A stretch of DNA of 64,000 nt from Vibrio breoganii (GTDB taxonomy: Bacteria; Pseudomonadota; Gammaproteobacteria; Enterobacterales; Vibrionaceae): positions 682,001 through 746,000 of the forward strand of contig NZ_CP016177.1 of assembly GCF_001677275.1 (NCBI RefSeq), read 5' to 3'. Positions 49,956 through 57,626 of this stretch are shown here, one piece after another (position 1 is the first letter of the stretch; every line of letters starts with the position of its first letter). The notes beneath the pieces are model-generated. The model saw only the letters and a program-made list of their open reading frames with translations, was not told the origin of the DNA and did no database searches. The position numbers were made by a program, and so were the translations under genes.

Positions 49956-50540
49956 CTAAAGCATCGCAACGGCGGATAACAGCAATAGAGAAGCCATCCC
50001 TACATTGAAGCTTTTGATTCGAATGGAGGTAGTGAGCCAGCGCTGCAGTTGCATGCCTGCTAATGTCCACAGTGTGACCGATGGTATATTGGCTAAGGTA
50101 AAAATCCCTGAAATCACCAGTAGTTCCCACCACGAACCCGTTGCACTAAACAAAGCGATAGCGGTCAACGCCATCGACCACCCCTTTGGATTAACCCATT
50201 GAAAGCTCGCCGCACCTAAAAAGCTCATTGGTGTGAATGAGCCTTTCTCCTTCACCTTACCGCTGGTGGCGATCTTTGCGGCCAAGTAGAGCAAATACCC
50301 AAGGCTGACATACTTAAGTATGGTGTGACTTTGAGGATAAGCATTAAACACGCCAATCAACCCAACTCCTACCAAGATCAGCATTACGGCAAAACCTATC
50401 GTAATCCCCAACATGTGAGGGATGGTTTTCCTAAAACCTACATTAGCGCCCGAACTCATCAACATTATATTGTTTGGTCCCGGAGTCGCTGTGGAGACAA
50501 AAGCAAACAAGAGTAACGCGCCTAAGTGATGCAGTTCCAT
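49956..50540 (-). CDS. LysE family amino-acid exporter
   Basis: 194-residue inner-membrane protein with about six hydrophobic segments and the LysE/RhtB signature TPGPNNIMLMSSGANVGFR near the N-terminus. FQWVNPKGWSMALTA is also typical. It should export an amino acid or derivative. The divergent Lrp-type gene starts 109 bp away and is the likely regulator. Confidence 0.92.
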   Translation of the reverse strand: MELHHLGALLLFAFVSTATPGPNNIMLMSSGANVGFRKTIPHMLGITIGFAVMLILVGVGLIGVFNAYPQSHTILKYVSLGYLLYLAAKIATSGKVKEKGSFTPMSFLGAASFQWVNPKGWSMALTAIALFSATGSWWELLVISGIFTLANIPSVTLWTLAGMQLQRWLTTSIRIKSFNVGMASLLLLSAVAML

Positions 50541-50648
50541 GACTAAAACCTTCTATCGTAAATGGATAGAACAATTTTAATTGTGGCACTGAGCAATTAT
50601 TCGCTTATATTGATAGTAATAAACCCAATTGAACAATCTGAGTGCGCT

Positions 50649-51092
50649 ATGGATAAGTTTGACGACAGAATATTGCAAGAATTAAAGCGAAGCGGAAAAA
50701 TAGCCAATGTTGAACTGGCAGAGAAGGTAGGTTTGTCGGCTTCGGCGACATTGCGGAGAGTGCAGGATCTCGAGCGTAAAGGGATCATTAAGGGTTATCG
50801 GGTGCTTCTTGATGGTGTGCAGCTTGGCGTGGGTTTCGTGGCTTACGTGTCGATAGGGCTCTCCTCGCACAGCAAGAAGGCCCAACATGCCTTTGAACAG
50901 CATGTTCGCTTTGTCGATGAGGTGGTGGAGTGTCACAATATTACTGGCGCTAATGAGTATTTGCTGCGAATTGAGACAAAAGATTTAGCCGCATATAAGC
51001 GTATTCATGCCGATGTGCTGGGAGAGTGTGAGTACGTGAAATCGATTACTACTATGGTGGTGATGGATTCGCCTAAGGATGAAAGGCTTTGA
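50649..51092 (+). CDS. Lrp/AsnC family transcriptional regulator
   Basis: 147 residues from ATG 50649 (MDKFDDRILQELKRSGK). This start gives the usual family length; the longer frame adds 29 hydrophobic residues with no family counterpart. The N-terminal helix-turn-helix (NVELAEKVGLSASATLRRVQDLE) and the C-terminal RAM ligand-binding domain are visible. It is divergent from the LysE gene, an arrangement typical of exporter regulation. Confidence 0.93.
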   Translation: MDKFDDRILQELKRSGKIANVELAEKVGLSASATLRRVQDLERKGIIKGYRVLLDGVQLGVGFVAYVSIGLSSHSKKAQHAFEQHVRFVDEVVECHNITGANEYLLRIETKDLAAYKRIHADVLGECEYVKSITTMVVMDSPKDERL

Positions 51093-51344
51093 TCAGCTGC
51101 AAGCTTTAAGCTGTCAGCTTTCAGAAAGAGCTTTAATATCGATAGGAAATGGTCATTCTGGAGCATACGAGGTATTTATCCGGTATGCCTGCCTAGCAGA
51201 ATCTTAGAGTGCATATGGCTAACTGCAGCACTCCCTAAGATCCTAGATAACAGCTAAGCTGTTTCTAGGATGACGGCTGAGGGGTGACTATTTCAAGAAG
51301 ATACTTGTAGCTGAAAGCTTGAAGCTGACAGCTACAAATAAGTC
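51093..51344. repeat. composite intergenic repeat with inverted ends
   Basis: The outer parts (AGCTGCAAGCTTTAAGCTGTCAGC near 51103 and AGCTTGAAGCTGACAGCTAC near 51315) are inverted copies of the AGCTGTCAGC repeat also at 4741. The inner part carries GGTCATTCTGG...TTTATCC, GATCCTAGATAACAG and CTAGGATGACGG, a diverged copy of the 156-bp repeat. The region fills the gap between the lrp-type gene and rluF. Confidence 0.7.
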
Positions 51345-52352
51345 TTACTTCTTCAAGCTGAGCTTTCCCTTCACTCGAGGCTTGTTGCCTTCGCTTGGTT
51401 TTGTAGGGGTGGCTTTTGGTTTAGCGTAACTTTTATTGCCAGATGGCTTTCCAGTTGACGAATTGCCCTTTGGTCTGTGTCTGCTAGGGGTAAACTTGCC
51501 ATCAAATACCTGCTTTTGCTCATCGCGGTTGCGACGGGCTCTAGAGGCTTGGTTTTCTTCACGGCTATCGTAAAGCTTAGCGTCAGTGGCTTTTCTTATA
51601 CGTCGGCCTTGAGCATCCTTTACGGAGGCTTCTTCTGTTCCTACAGAATCGCCGCTGAGTTCAAGCAAGGTTTTTACCTCATCATCACTTAAGTAGCGCC
51701 ATTTACCGTTGGGAATGCCATCGATAGTGATATTCATAATACGCACTCGGCGCAGTTTGAATACACGGTAATCTAACGCTTCACACATGCGTCGAATCTG
51801 ACGGTTCAACCCTTGAGTTAAGACGATGCGAAAGCTGTACTCGGACTCTTTAGTGATCTCACATGGCAAGGTTACCGTGTCCAAAATGGGCACACCGCTG
51901 GCCATCTTCTTCAAAAACTCTGGTGTGATAGGTCTATCAACACGAACCACATACTCTTTTTCGTGGTTGTTCCCAGCGCGAAGGATCTTATTGACGATAT
52001 CACCATCGTTGGTCAAAAAGATTAGGCCATCTGATGGCTTATCTAATCTACCAATCGGGAAAATACGTTCTTTGTGTCCAATAAAGTCGACAATGTTTCC
52101 AGGGATATCGCGCTCTGTGGTACAGGTGACCCCTGTAGGCTTGTTCAGTGCTATGTAGAGGGCTTTGCGCTTTTCTCTTAGTGGTTTGCCATCAACAAGA
52201 ACCTCGTCCTCTGAAGAGACCTTAGTGCCCATCTCTGGGATTTTACCATTAATGGTCACTCGGCCTTGTTCGATCAGTCTGTCCGCCTCTCTGCGAGAGC
52301 AGAAGCCAGTTTCACTGATGAATTTATTTAGTCGCTTTGCGTTATCAGACAT
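51345..52352 (-). CDS. rluF: 23S rRNA pseudouridine(2604) synthase RluF
   Basis: Makes pseudouridine 2604 (and 2605) of 23S rRNA and can act on tRNA-Tyr. The N-terminal S4 domain ([21 protein letters not shown]) is followed by the RsuA/RluB-type catalytic domain, with the Asp in [21 protein letters not shown] and the motif [15 protein letters not shown] basic low-complexity tail from about residue 265 to 335 (rich in Lys, Arg, Pro and Ser) is longer than in E. coli (290 residues total). Confidence 0.93.
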   Translation of the reverse strand: MSDNAKRLNKFISETGFCSRREADRLIEQGRVTINGKIPEMGTKVSSEDEVLVDGKPLREKRKALYIALNKPTGVTCTTERDIPGNIVDFIGHKERIFPIGRLDKPSDGLIFLTNDGDIVNKILRAGNNHEKEYVVRVDRPITPEFLKKMASGVPILDTVTLPCEITKESEYSFRIVLTQGLNRQIRRMCEALDYRVFKLRRVRIMNITIDGIPNGKWRYLSDDEVKTLLELSGDSVGTEEASVKDAQGRRIRKATDAKLYDSREENQASRARRNRDEQKQVFDGKFTPSRHRPKGNSSTGKPSGNKSYAKPKATPTKPSEGNKPRVKGKLSLKK

Positions 52353-52370
52353 AGTTCTCTCTGTTTTGAG

Positions 52371-52955
52371 TTAACCTTGACGTTTTTGGTGACGTTCTCG
52401 GTTCTCTAGTTTCTTCTCTTCGTTCTTCTTCAGCATTACATAGATTGCGCCACTTCCACCGTGAAAGGCTTGAGCTGAATGAACACAAAGTACTTCATTA
52501 ATTTGTTGTAGCCAAAAAGCAACGTAGCTTTTCATTAGTGCTGGTGGGTTTGAGTTATGACCCTTACCATGCACGATAATGATAGTTCTTGCTTCGAGTC
52601 TTAAGCATTGCTTGAGGAAGTGTACAACTTCATCTCGTGCCTGAGTTAGGGTTCTGCGATGCAGATCTAACTTGGCTTGAATTGGGTACTTGCCCAGCCT
52701 TAGTTTCCGGTAAACACCATTTTGTACACCGCTACGTTTAAACTCGATAATATCGTCAGGCTTTAGCATGGGCGCATTATCAAGCGTTAAATATTCAGGT
52801 AGTTCTTCTTCAATACTTACCGCCGCCAGTTGTCTCAGTAGATGGTTATCATCGGTGGTATGAGACCTCTTATGGACGGCGGTGTCTTGATGGAGAGGTT
52901 TAACATCTCCCATCATCTCATGAAAGGAAAAATCATTTTCAAATTCTTCAGACAT
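52371..52955 (-). CDS. smrA: Smr-domain DNA endonuclease SmrA
   Basis: 194 residues from ATG 52955 (MSEEFENDFSFHEMM); the frame's earlier start at 52964 is TTG without a better site. The C-terminal Smr domain (about 85-180) shows KLDLHRRTLTQARDEV with the LDLH motif, TIIIVHGKGHNS with HGKG, and a late AFHGGSGAIYVMLKK. It matches E. coli SmrA (YdaL), a nicking nuclease. It lies 18 bp upstream of rluF in the same direction. Confidence 0.9.
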   Translation of the reverse strand: MSEEFENDFSFHEMMGDVKPLHQDTAVHKRSHTTDDNHLLRQLAAVSIEEELPEYLTLDNAPMLKPDDIIEFKRSGVQNGVYRKLRLGKYPIQAKLDLHRRTLTQARDEVVHFLKQCLRLEARTIIIVHGKGHNSNPPALMKSYVAFWLQQINEVLCVHSAQAFHGGSGAIYVMLKKNEEKKLENRERHQKRQG

Positions 52956-53015
52956 AAAAATCAAGAAATAGGTTGGAATAGGGAGATTATAATTGGAAAT
53001 CGACGAACGTCACTT

Positions 53016-53107
53016 AAAAAAGAAAAACCGAGGCAATTCAGATTGCCTCGGCGCAACAATTGGCTGCTAACTGATCTAGTGAGGAGATTCATCACCCATT
53101 GCTGAAT
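53016..53107 (-). ncRNA. probable FNR-activated small RNA, FnrS-like
   Basis: A 92-nt free-standing minus-strand unit with no ORF. A -10 box TATGGT (53114-53119) predicts a start near A53107. A perfect 10-bp terminator stem CCGAGGCAAT/ATTGCCTCGG (53028-53051) is followed by T5-C-T6. The 5' part GCAATGGGTGATGAATCTCC resembles the E. coli FnrS targeting region GCGATGGGCGTTGCGCTCC. An FNR-type site sits where a class II activator would bind. FnrS represses aerobic functions through Hfq; the same role here is inferred. Confidence 0.7.
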
Positions 53108-53143
53108 GATGTAACCATAGTAATTTGTGACTTGAAAGTAGAG

Positions 53144-53157
53144 ATGATCTGGATCAA
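53144..53157 (-). promoter_or_regulatory. FNR-type operator of the small RNA
   Basis: TTGATCCAGATCAT on the minus strand matches TTGAT-N4-ATCAA at 9 of 10 defined positions. Its centre (53150.5) lies about 43 bp upstream of the predicted start, as for FNR sites that replace the -35 contact. Confidence 0.75.
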
Positions 53158-53340
53158 TTGTTGCTCGTATGTAACTTTTAGTTTGCTGTTAATGGCTGGT
53201 GGCTCTCATTTTTGGTGAGGTAGTGTGATTTGTCGCCACATAGATAGCTCAAACGCATTTTTATAAAGATAGGTATTGCGCAGTGAGAAAAAATCCGTAA
53301 TATACGCGGTCTCAGCAGGAAATACTCCTCGTTGAGAACT

Positions 53341-53417
<77 letters not shown>

Positions 53418-53423
53418 TACATA

Positions 53424-53450
53424 GAAACCCCGCACATCGTGCGGGGTTTC
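53424..53450 (+). terminator. terminator of tRNA-Pro
   Basis: A 12-bp perfect stem GAAACCCCGCAC / GTGCGGGGTTTC with a 3-nt loop, starting 7 bp after the tRNA. The T-run (GTCGTTTT) is weak. Confidence 0.8.
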
Positions 53451-53533
53451 GTCGTTTTAGAGGGAAACAAATCAGTCGAGTACGGAAGCCCGCCGCGCTG
53501 GAACGCCAGTCCGCCGGAAGCCCGGTCGCATCC

Positions 53534-53552
53534 AATCCCTCTTCACCGACCA
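53534..53552 (+). repeat. duplicated 3' end of tRNA-Pro
   Basis: AATCCCTCTTCACCGACCA is an exact 19-nt copy of the last 19 nt of tRNA-Pro (53399-53417), 135 bp downstream. The sequence between is GC-rich (CCGCCGCGCTGG, CCGCCGGAAGCCCGG) unlike its surroundings. It is either the rest of a lost second tRNA copy or an attachment-site scar. Confidence 0.8.
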
Positions 53553-53560
53553 CTTTAAAG

Positions 53561-53587
53561 AAGCCTGTCAGAAATGACGGGCTTTTT
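53561..53587 (+). terminator. hairpin after the tRNA-Pro remnant
   Basis: Stem AAGCCTGTCA / TGACGGGCTT (one G-U pair) with loop GAAA and a T-run. It follows the tRNA-Pro 3' copy by 8 bp, as if it once ended a second tRNA gene. The remaining 53588-53725 is AT-rich leader of the next gene. Confidence 0.85.
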
Positions 53588-53725
53588 GCGTTTCTACAGT
53601 ATGTACTTTTGTCCCTTCAATGCTTAATCAGATTATATTTTCTTGTTGTTATTTTTTAGGTGAATAAGTTGCGGTATACGCAAAAGTTGTCTAAAAATTA
53701 ACCACTCTTTACGAGGGAGGATTTT

Positions 53726-54712
53726 GTGATGTTAGGCAAGCCGATTGTCTGGTGTAGCGCAGTCTTATTGTGCATGAGCCAAACTATTCATGCGGAAGAG
53801 AACAACGACGTTACACTGACGGTTGGGGATGTCATTGATAAGCCGGGAGTTTTATCACCTAAAGGGACTTGGTCCTTAGAAGGCTCTCTTAGCTTTACAC
53901 AGAACTCCTCAAATCGTGTCTCTGTTGTTGGCTATACCGTGCTTCCCACCTTAATTATTGGCCGTATAGAGGTCAGTGATGCAGATTTTGTGACGACTAC
54001 TTTTGGTTTAACTGCGCGATTAGGACTAACCAACGCGACGGAGTTTGAACTACGTTTGCCTTATGTTTACCGTAATGATCAGATAACAGTGAGACCAATA
54101 CAAGATGGTTCCCCCGACGTGATTAACCGTTCGAATAGCGGAGGAGCGATGGGGGATCTAGAAATTGGTTTGCGTCATCAGTTTAATTTTGAAAGCACAC
54201 CCTATTGGATAGGGGGGCTGAGACTCAAAACCAGAACGGGTCGCTCTCCTTATGAAATTGATATTGATGAAACTACAAATACTCTAGAGGACGTCTCTAC
54301 AGGCTCAGGGTTTTGGAGTATTGAACCCAGTCTCACCATGCTCTACCCAACTGATCCCGCAGTGCTATTCGCTAATATAGGGTACATATATAATATTGAA
54401 GATAAAGTCGAGGTGGGTAGTGAAGAGCAAAAGATTGATTTGGGGGATACCATATCAATTGGGGGAGGGATGGGGTTTGCTGTCAATCCAGACCTGTCGT
54501 TCTCAATAGGAGTGACCCACAGAACTATTCTAAAGAGTAAGATCAATGGACAAGAGCCGGATGACGCCAAGCTTTTACACTTAGACTCTTTGACGGTAGG
54601 GGTGAATCTAAGAATGAATCCACGCTCATCTTTAAACATCAGCGCACAAGCCGGACTGACCGAAGATACACCAGACTTTCAACTATCGGTCAGAGTACCT
54701 TATTACTTCTAG
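53726..54712 (+). CDS. outer-membrane beta-barrel protein of the amyloid-like locus
   Basis: 328 residues with a signal peptide (about 1-23, ending TIHA) and alternating amphipathic strands ending in VRVPYYF, the aromatic C-terminus typical of outer-membrane barrels. It resembles the MetA-pathway/phenol-degradation type transporter barrels and could act as export pore, like FapF of the Pseudomonas Fap system. FapF has an extra N-terminal coiled coil that I do not see here. GGGAGG precedes GTG 53726 and ATG 53729. It is convergent with the four-gene operon, 5 bp apart. Confidence 0.75.
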   Translation: MMLGKPIVWCSAVLLCMSQTIHAEENNDVTLTVGDVIDKPGVLSPKGTWSLEGSLSFTQNSSNRVSVVGYTVLPTLIIGRIEVSDADFVTTTFGLTARLGLTNATEFELRLPYVYRNDQITVRPIQDGSPDVINRSNSGGAMGDLEIGLRHQFNFESTPYWIGGLRLKTRTGRSPYEIDIDETTNTLEDVSTGSGFWSIEPSLTMLYPTDPAVLFANIGYIYNIEDKVEVGSEEQKIDLGDTISIGGGMGFAVNPDLSFSIGVTHRTILKSKINGQEPDDAKLLHLDSLTVGVNLRMNPRSSLNISAQAGLTEDTPDFQLSVRVPYYF

Positions 54713-54717
54713 TCAGT

Positions 54718-55263
54718 TTAGTATCTATGCTGAAGTAAAGACTCTTTCAAGCGAAGATCATCTCTGATCTGCTTATTAACACTCTCTACTCGAGCATCCA
54801 CATCGACAACAGTATTAAGCCCAAGCACACTATCATCCAAGGTGTTTTGGATGATATTGATAATGCTTGGTCCAGTTATGTCAGGCTTGGGCAATTCAGC
54901 TTCCTCTGATTGAAGGTCTGTGCCGCCAATGACATTACCTTCTCCAACCTGAACCACATTAACGAGACTAGAGTTAGTTGGATTATAACCTTCGTCATTA
55001 GACGTTGGTTTGGCGGTGAGAGTACCATTGTGGAATACGAGATTAGCAATAGTTGTTTGATAGATGTTTTTTCCGTTGACCGCAGCCGTGATGCTTATGC
55101 CAATATCAATGACATAATCGTTGCTAAGCTGAAAGCCGCCCCTCAAGGTCGACAGAGTGGTGTTGTCGGCGATTTCAATACCAGCTACACGGATCTCATC
55201 AGCGTGTAAAGTACTGACGGGAAGTAACAACAACCCGAACGCTACTATTAACTTACTCGTCAT
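54718..55263 (-). CDS. secreted protein of the amyloid-like operon, function unknown
   Basis: 181 residues from ATG 55263 (MTSKLIVAFGLLLLP), chosen because GGAG lies 8 nt upstream; the GTG at 55272 overlaps that site. A signal peptide ends about TLHA. The beta-rich mature part contains SLVNVVQVGEGNVI and SIINIIQNTLDDSVLGLN, versions of the I-x-x-V-x-Q-N motif seen in the two small partners. The C-terminal 20 residues are charged and helical. It is the last gene of the operon, just after the C39 peptidase gene. No family recognised. Confidence 0.7.
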   Translation of the reverse strand: MTSKLIVAFGLLLLPVSTLHADEIRVAGIEIADNTTLSTLRGGFQLSNDYVIDIGISITAAVNGKNIYQTTIANLVFHNGTLTAKPTSNDEGYNPTNSSLVNVVQVGEGNVIGGTDLQSEEAELPKPDITGPSIINIIQNTLDDSVLGLNTVVDVDARVESVNKQIRDDLRLKESLLQHRY

Positions 55264-55274
55264 TATAGCCACTC

Positions 55275-55955
55275 CTAATAGTCCCCAGAGATGGGTAGCG
55301 TGATACTAAACACCCCTAGTGAATCACGTGAAACGCCTGCTTCTAGTGGTGAGGCATTGTAGATTGAGAACTCATCATCTGTAATGAAGCCTGCCTTGCC
55401 TACTTCTGCTTCATTACGCACTATCAAGGTGAGCCCCTGATAATACTGATTGAAGTGTTCAACAGGCATAACCATAGTTCCGCGAGAGGGATCCCCAATA
55501 ACAATATTGTTCTCACTTATCCCTCGAATGACAACAAAGTGCATATAGCCATCGAAATTAACTAAGGTTATTCCGGGAACTCCAATACTACGGAGTTTCT
55601 GTAAGCTAATATGAAAACCATCGGCCTTTAGGCCCACAGACTCAAGATAGAACTTCATGTCTAACAGGGAAAAGCCTTGTTGATTGATGAGACTCTTGTC
55701 TCCTTGTTCATACATCACATCAAAGATATCCTGCTCTCTGGCAGGGCGTTGATAATGAAACTGCAACAAAGAAGCCAGAGCAGCAGAGCCACAACTGAAA
55801 TCATATTGCTGTCGATAAACATCACCAAAAACCAGTTCTTTGTAGCTTTTGACTGGCACCGAATAGTTAGCTCTGTGCGGCAGGAATTCAATAGCAAAGG
55901 TTGATGCCGACAGTGTCAGCACCAACCATGCTAGGGGTCTTCTTATCCTTTTCAT
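55275..55955 (-). CDS. secreted C39-family cysteine peptidase (FapD-like)
   Basis: 226 residues with a signal peptide (about 1-21). The C39 bacteriocin-processing-type domain (about 45-180) shows the catalytic triad: Cys55 in QQYDFSCGSAALASLL, His139 in DGYMHFVVIRG and Asp155 in IVIGDPSRGTM, with Gln49/Gln50 as oxyanion residue. No membrane or ATPase domain is fused, unlike ABC exporters. Stand-alone C39 proteins occur in Fap amyloid operons (FapD). It starts 4 bp after the gene for the 108-residue protein. I infer processing of, or a role in exporting, the neighbouring secreted proteins. Confidence 0.88.
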   Translation of the reverse strand: MKRIRRPLAWLVLTLSASTFAIEFLPHRANYSVPVKSYKELVFGDVYRQQYDFSCGSAALASLLQFHYQRPAREQDIFDVMYEQGDKSLINQQGFSLLDMKFYLESVGLKADGFHISLQKLRSIGVPGITLVNFDGYMHFVVIRGISENNIVIGDPSRGTMVMPVEHFNQYYQGLTLIVRNEAEVGKAGFITDDEFSIYNASPLEAGVSRDSLGVFSITLPISGDY

Positions 55956-55959
55956 CTTG

Positions 55960-56286
55960 CTATTCGATACTCAAATTGACGACGGTTGAATTCTGAATCA
56001 GTACGTTGTTACCTGTATTTTGAATAACGCTGGAAATACCAGAGCTATCAGACAACGCTCCCGAAGACAGAATGTTATTACCGCTAACTGTGTTGCTTGC
56101 TGTGTTGCCGACGCTTATGCCATCGACGTCAGAAGCTAAACTCGTAAAATCGAGTTCTACAGACTGCTTACCTCTAGATTGCTCCATCACCTCGTTGGCA
56201 ACAGCTACGTTGGGCAACACGAGTTCTTCAGCGTGCACAGAGAAGGTCAACATCAAACTGATCGTGCACAGTGTCAAACGCATCAT
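55960..56286 (-). CDS. small secreted protein with Q-N motif, possible minor fibre subunit
   Basis: 108 residues with a signal peptide (about 1-19, ending SVHA). The mature part is small, Asn/Ser/Val-rich and lacks cysteine. The C-terminus SGISSVIQNTGNNVLIQN (83-100) closely resembles the end of the repeat protein upstream (AGITTVTQNAGANSLVQQN). The gene lies 20 bp after the repeat-protein gene. It could nucleate or cap a fibre, by analogy to minor curli or Fap subunits; this is inference. Confidence 0.7.
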   Translation of the reverse strand: MMRLTLCTISLMLTFSVHAEELVLPNVAVANEVMEQSRGKQSVELDFTSLASDVDGISVGNTASNTVSGNNILSSGALSDSSGISSVIQNTGNNVLIQNSTVVNLSIE

Positions 56287-56306
56287 ATTCTCCTAGCCAA
56301 TTTGGT

Positions 56307-57086
56307 TTAATCCGCTAAAACATTGGCATTGGTTGTCACGTTTTGTTGGACTAAGGAATTAGCTCCAGCATTTTGAGTCACTGTAGTGATACCAGCTGCA
56401 CCACCAAATCCACCAAGGTTATTGGTATTACTCATTCCAGCTGCACCACCAGGTCTTCTTCCAAAGCCACCACCTGAATTCAAACTATTACCACTTACGG
56501 CACCAATTTGAGCTGAGTTTGCGATAACGACGTCAGCATCTAGGGTGATAGTGTTATGACTGTTCTCATAATTAGCACTGGAATCAGTATTAAAACTATC
56601 TTTGGCATCATTTCTGGTCACTGTGCTGTTATCTGATTTGTCGGTCATACTATTGTCTGACTTGTCATTAAAGCTGTCTTTTGCATGATTGCTGGCGTCA
56701 TTTTTGACAATACTACTGTTGTCCGATTTGTCTGTTGTACTGTTGTCTGACTCATCGTTAAAGCTGTCGGCTACATGAGTACTAGCATCATTTTTGACAA
56801 CACTACTGTTATCAGACTTGTCTGTAGTACTACTGTCTGATTTGTCGACCATACTGTGGTCTGAATTGTCGGTCATACTACTATCAGAGCGATCGTTGTA
56901 ACTGTCATCAATGTTGGCACTGTCTTCCCACTGGTTATTCCCATTGCCGTCATCAACATAGTTATCATCAACTTCTACACTGTTCGATGGGCTTGGTGAA
57001 CCATGTCTGCCACCATCAGCTAACGCATTGCCGCCAAGAAACATTGCCGCCAATACTATAGCGATTGCTGTTTTATTAAGACTCAT
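56307..57086 (-). CDS. secreted Asp/Ser/Asn-rich repeat protein, candidate amyloid or matrix subunit
   Basis: 259 residues with a signal peptide (1-23, ending ALA). Residues 61-162 are repeats of about 30 residues (77-106, 107-136, 137-162), each built from DSFND-SDNS-TDKSDNSS-VKNDAS modules; the first partial unit is 61-76. A Gly-rich stretch (205-232) and a C-terminus AGITTVTQNAGANSLVQQN follow. Low complexity, no cysteine in the mature chain, and the Asn/Ser repeats suit a fibre-forming or surface protein. It is the first gene of the operon, behind a 540-bp intergenic region. Confidence 0.8.
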   Translation of the reverse strand: MSLNKTAIAIVLAAMFLGGNALADGGRHGSPSPSNSVEVDDNYVDDGNGNNQWEDSANIDDSYNDRSDSSMTDNSDHSMVDKSDSSTTDKSDNSSVVKNDASTHVADSFNDESDNSTTDKSDNSSIVKNDASNHAKDSFNDKSDNSMTDKSDNSTVTRNDAKDSFNTDSSANYENSHNTITLDADVVIANSAQIGAVSGNSLNSGGGFGRRPGGAAGMSNTNNLGGFGGAAGITTVTQNAGANSLVQQNVTTNANVLAD

Positions 57087-57626
57087 AATAAGTACCCCAT
57101 TTATCCTTGCTTGTTCAGTTAAGGGTTTTACAAAAATACGTCGTTACTCTCACTTCTCCTCGAGAGCAATGAGATTATAGATAAGGCAAAGCTGAGTGTT
57201 AGTGGTGAGAGCTTGCATCTCAAAGTAAGTAAGACCTTTGTGGTAAAAATCATTAATAAACAATGAATTAAGTGAGTTTTTGACAAGGTTGCTTAGAGTA
57301 TGAAAACTCATGTTAAAAAAGGCTGAGGAAGTTTGAATCTAAATTTTAGCACCGGCTAAATTAAGGGAAATCTAAATCAAAGTATGAGGCGTAGTATTAG
57401 CAGATAAAACAGTTGCTTGAAATTTAAGAGACTTAGAAATAGGCATAGATAGGTTCTCAATAGTAGTAATTTTGATGAATGATGTAATGGGATATTCATC
57501 TAACTCTCAGCTTTTCACCTTTCTGTTGGAAGCTCTTTAAACTATATTTACTGTACGATTTTTAATCAATTCAGTGAGGCGGTGGCACGTTTAGGTTGTA
57601 GTGTGAGCCACTAAAAAATACTAGTC
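57087..57626. promoter_or_regulatory. long AT-rich divergent control region of the amyloid-like locus
   Basis: 540 bp with no ORF of note, between the divergent repeat-protein gene and the LuxR-type regulator. It is strongly AT-rich, as are curli (csgD) and other biofilm control regions that integrate H-NS, IHF and other inputs. I cannot place promoters or operators with confidence. Confidence 0.5.
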
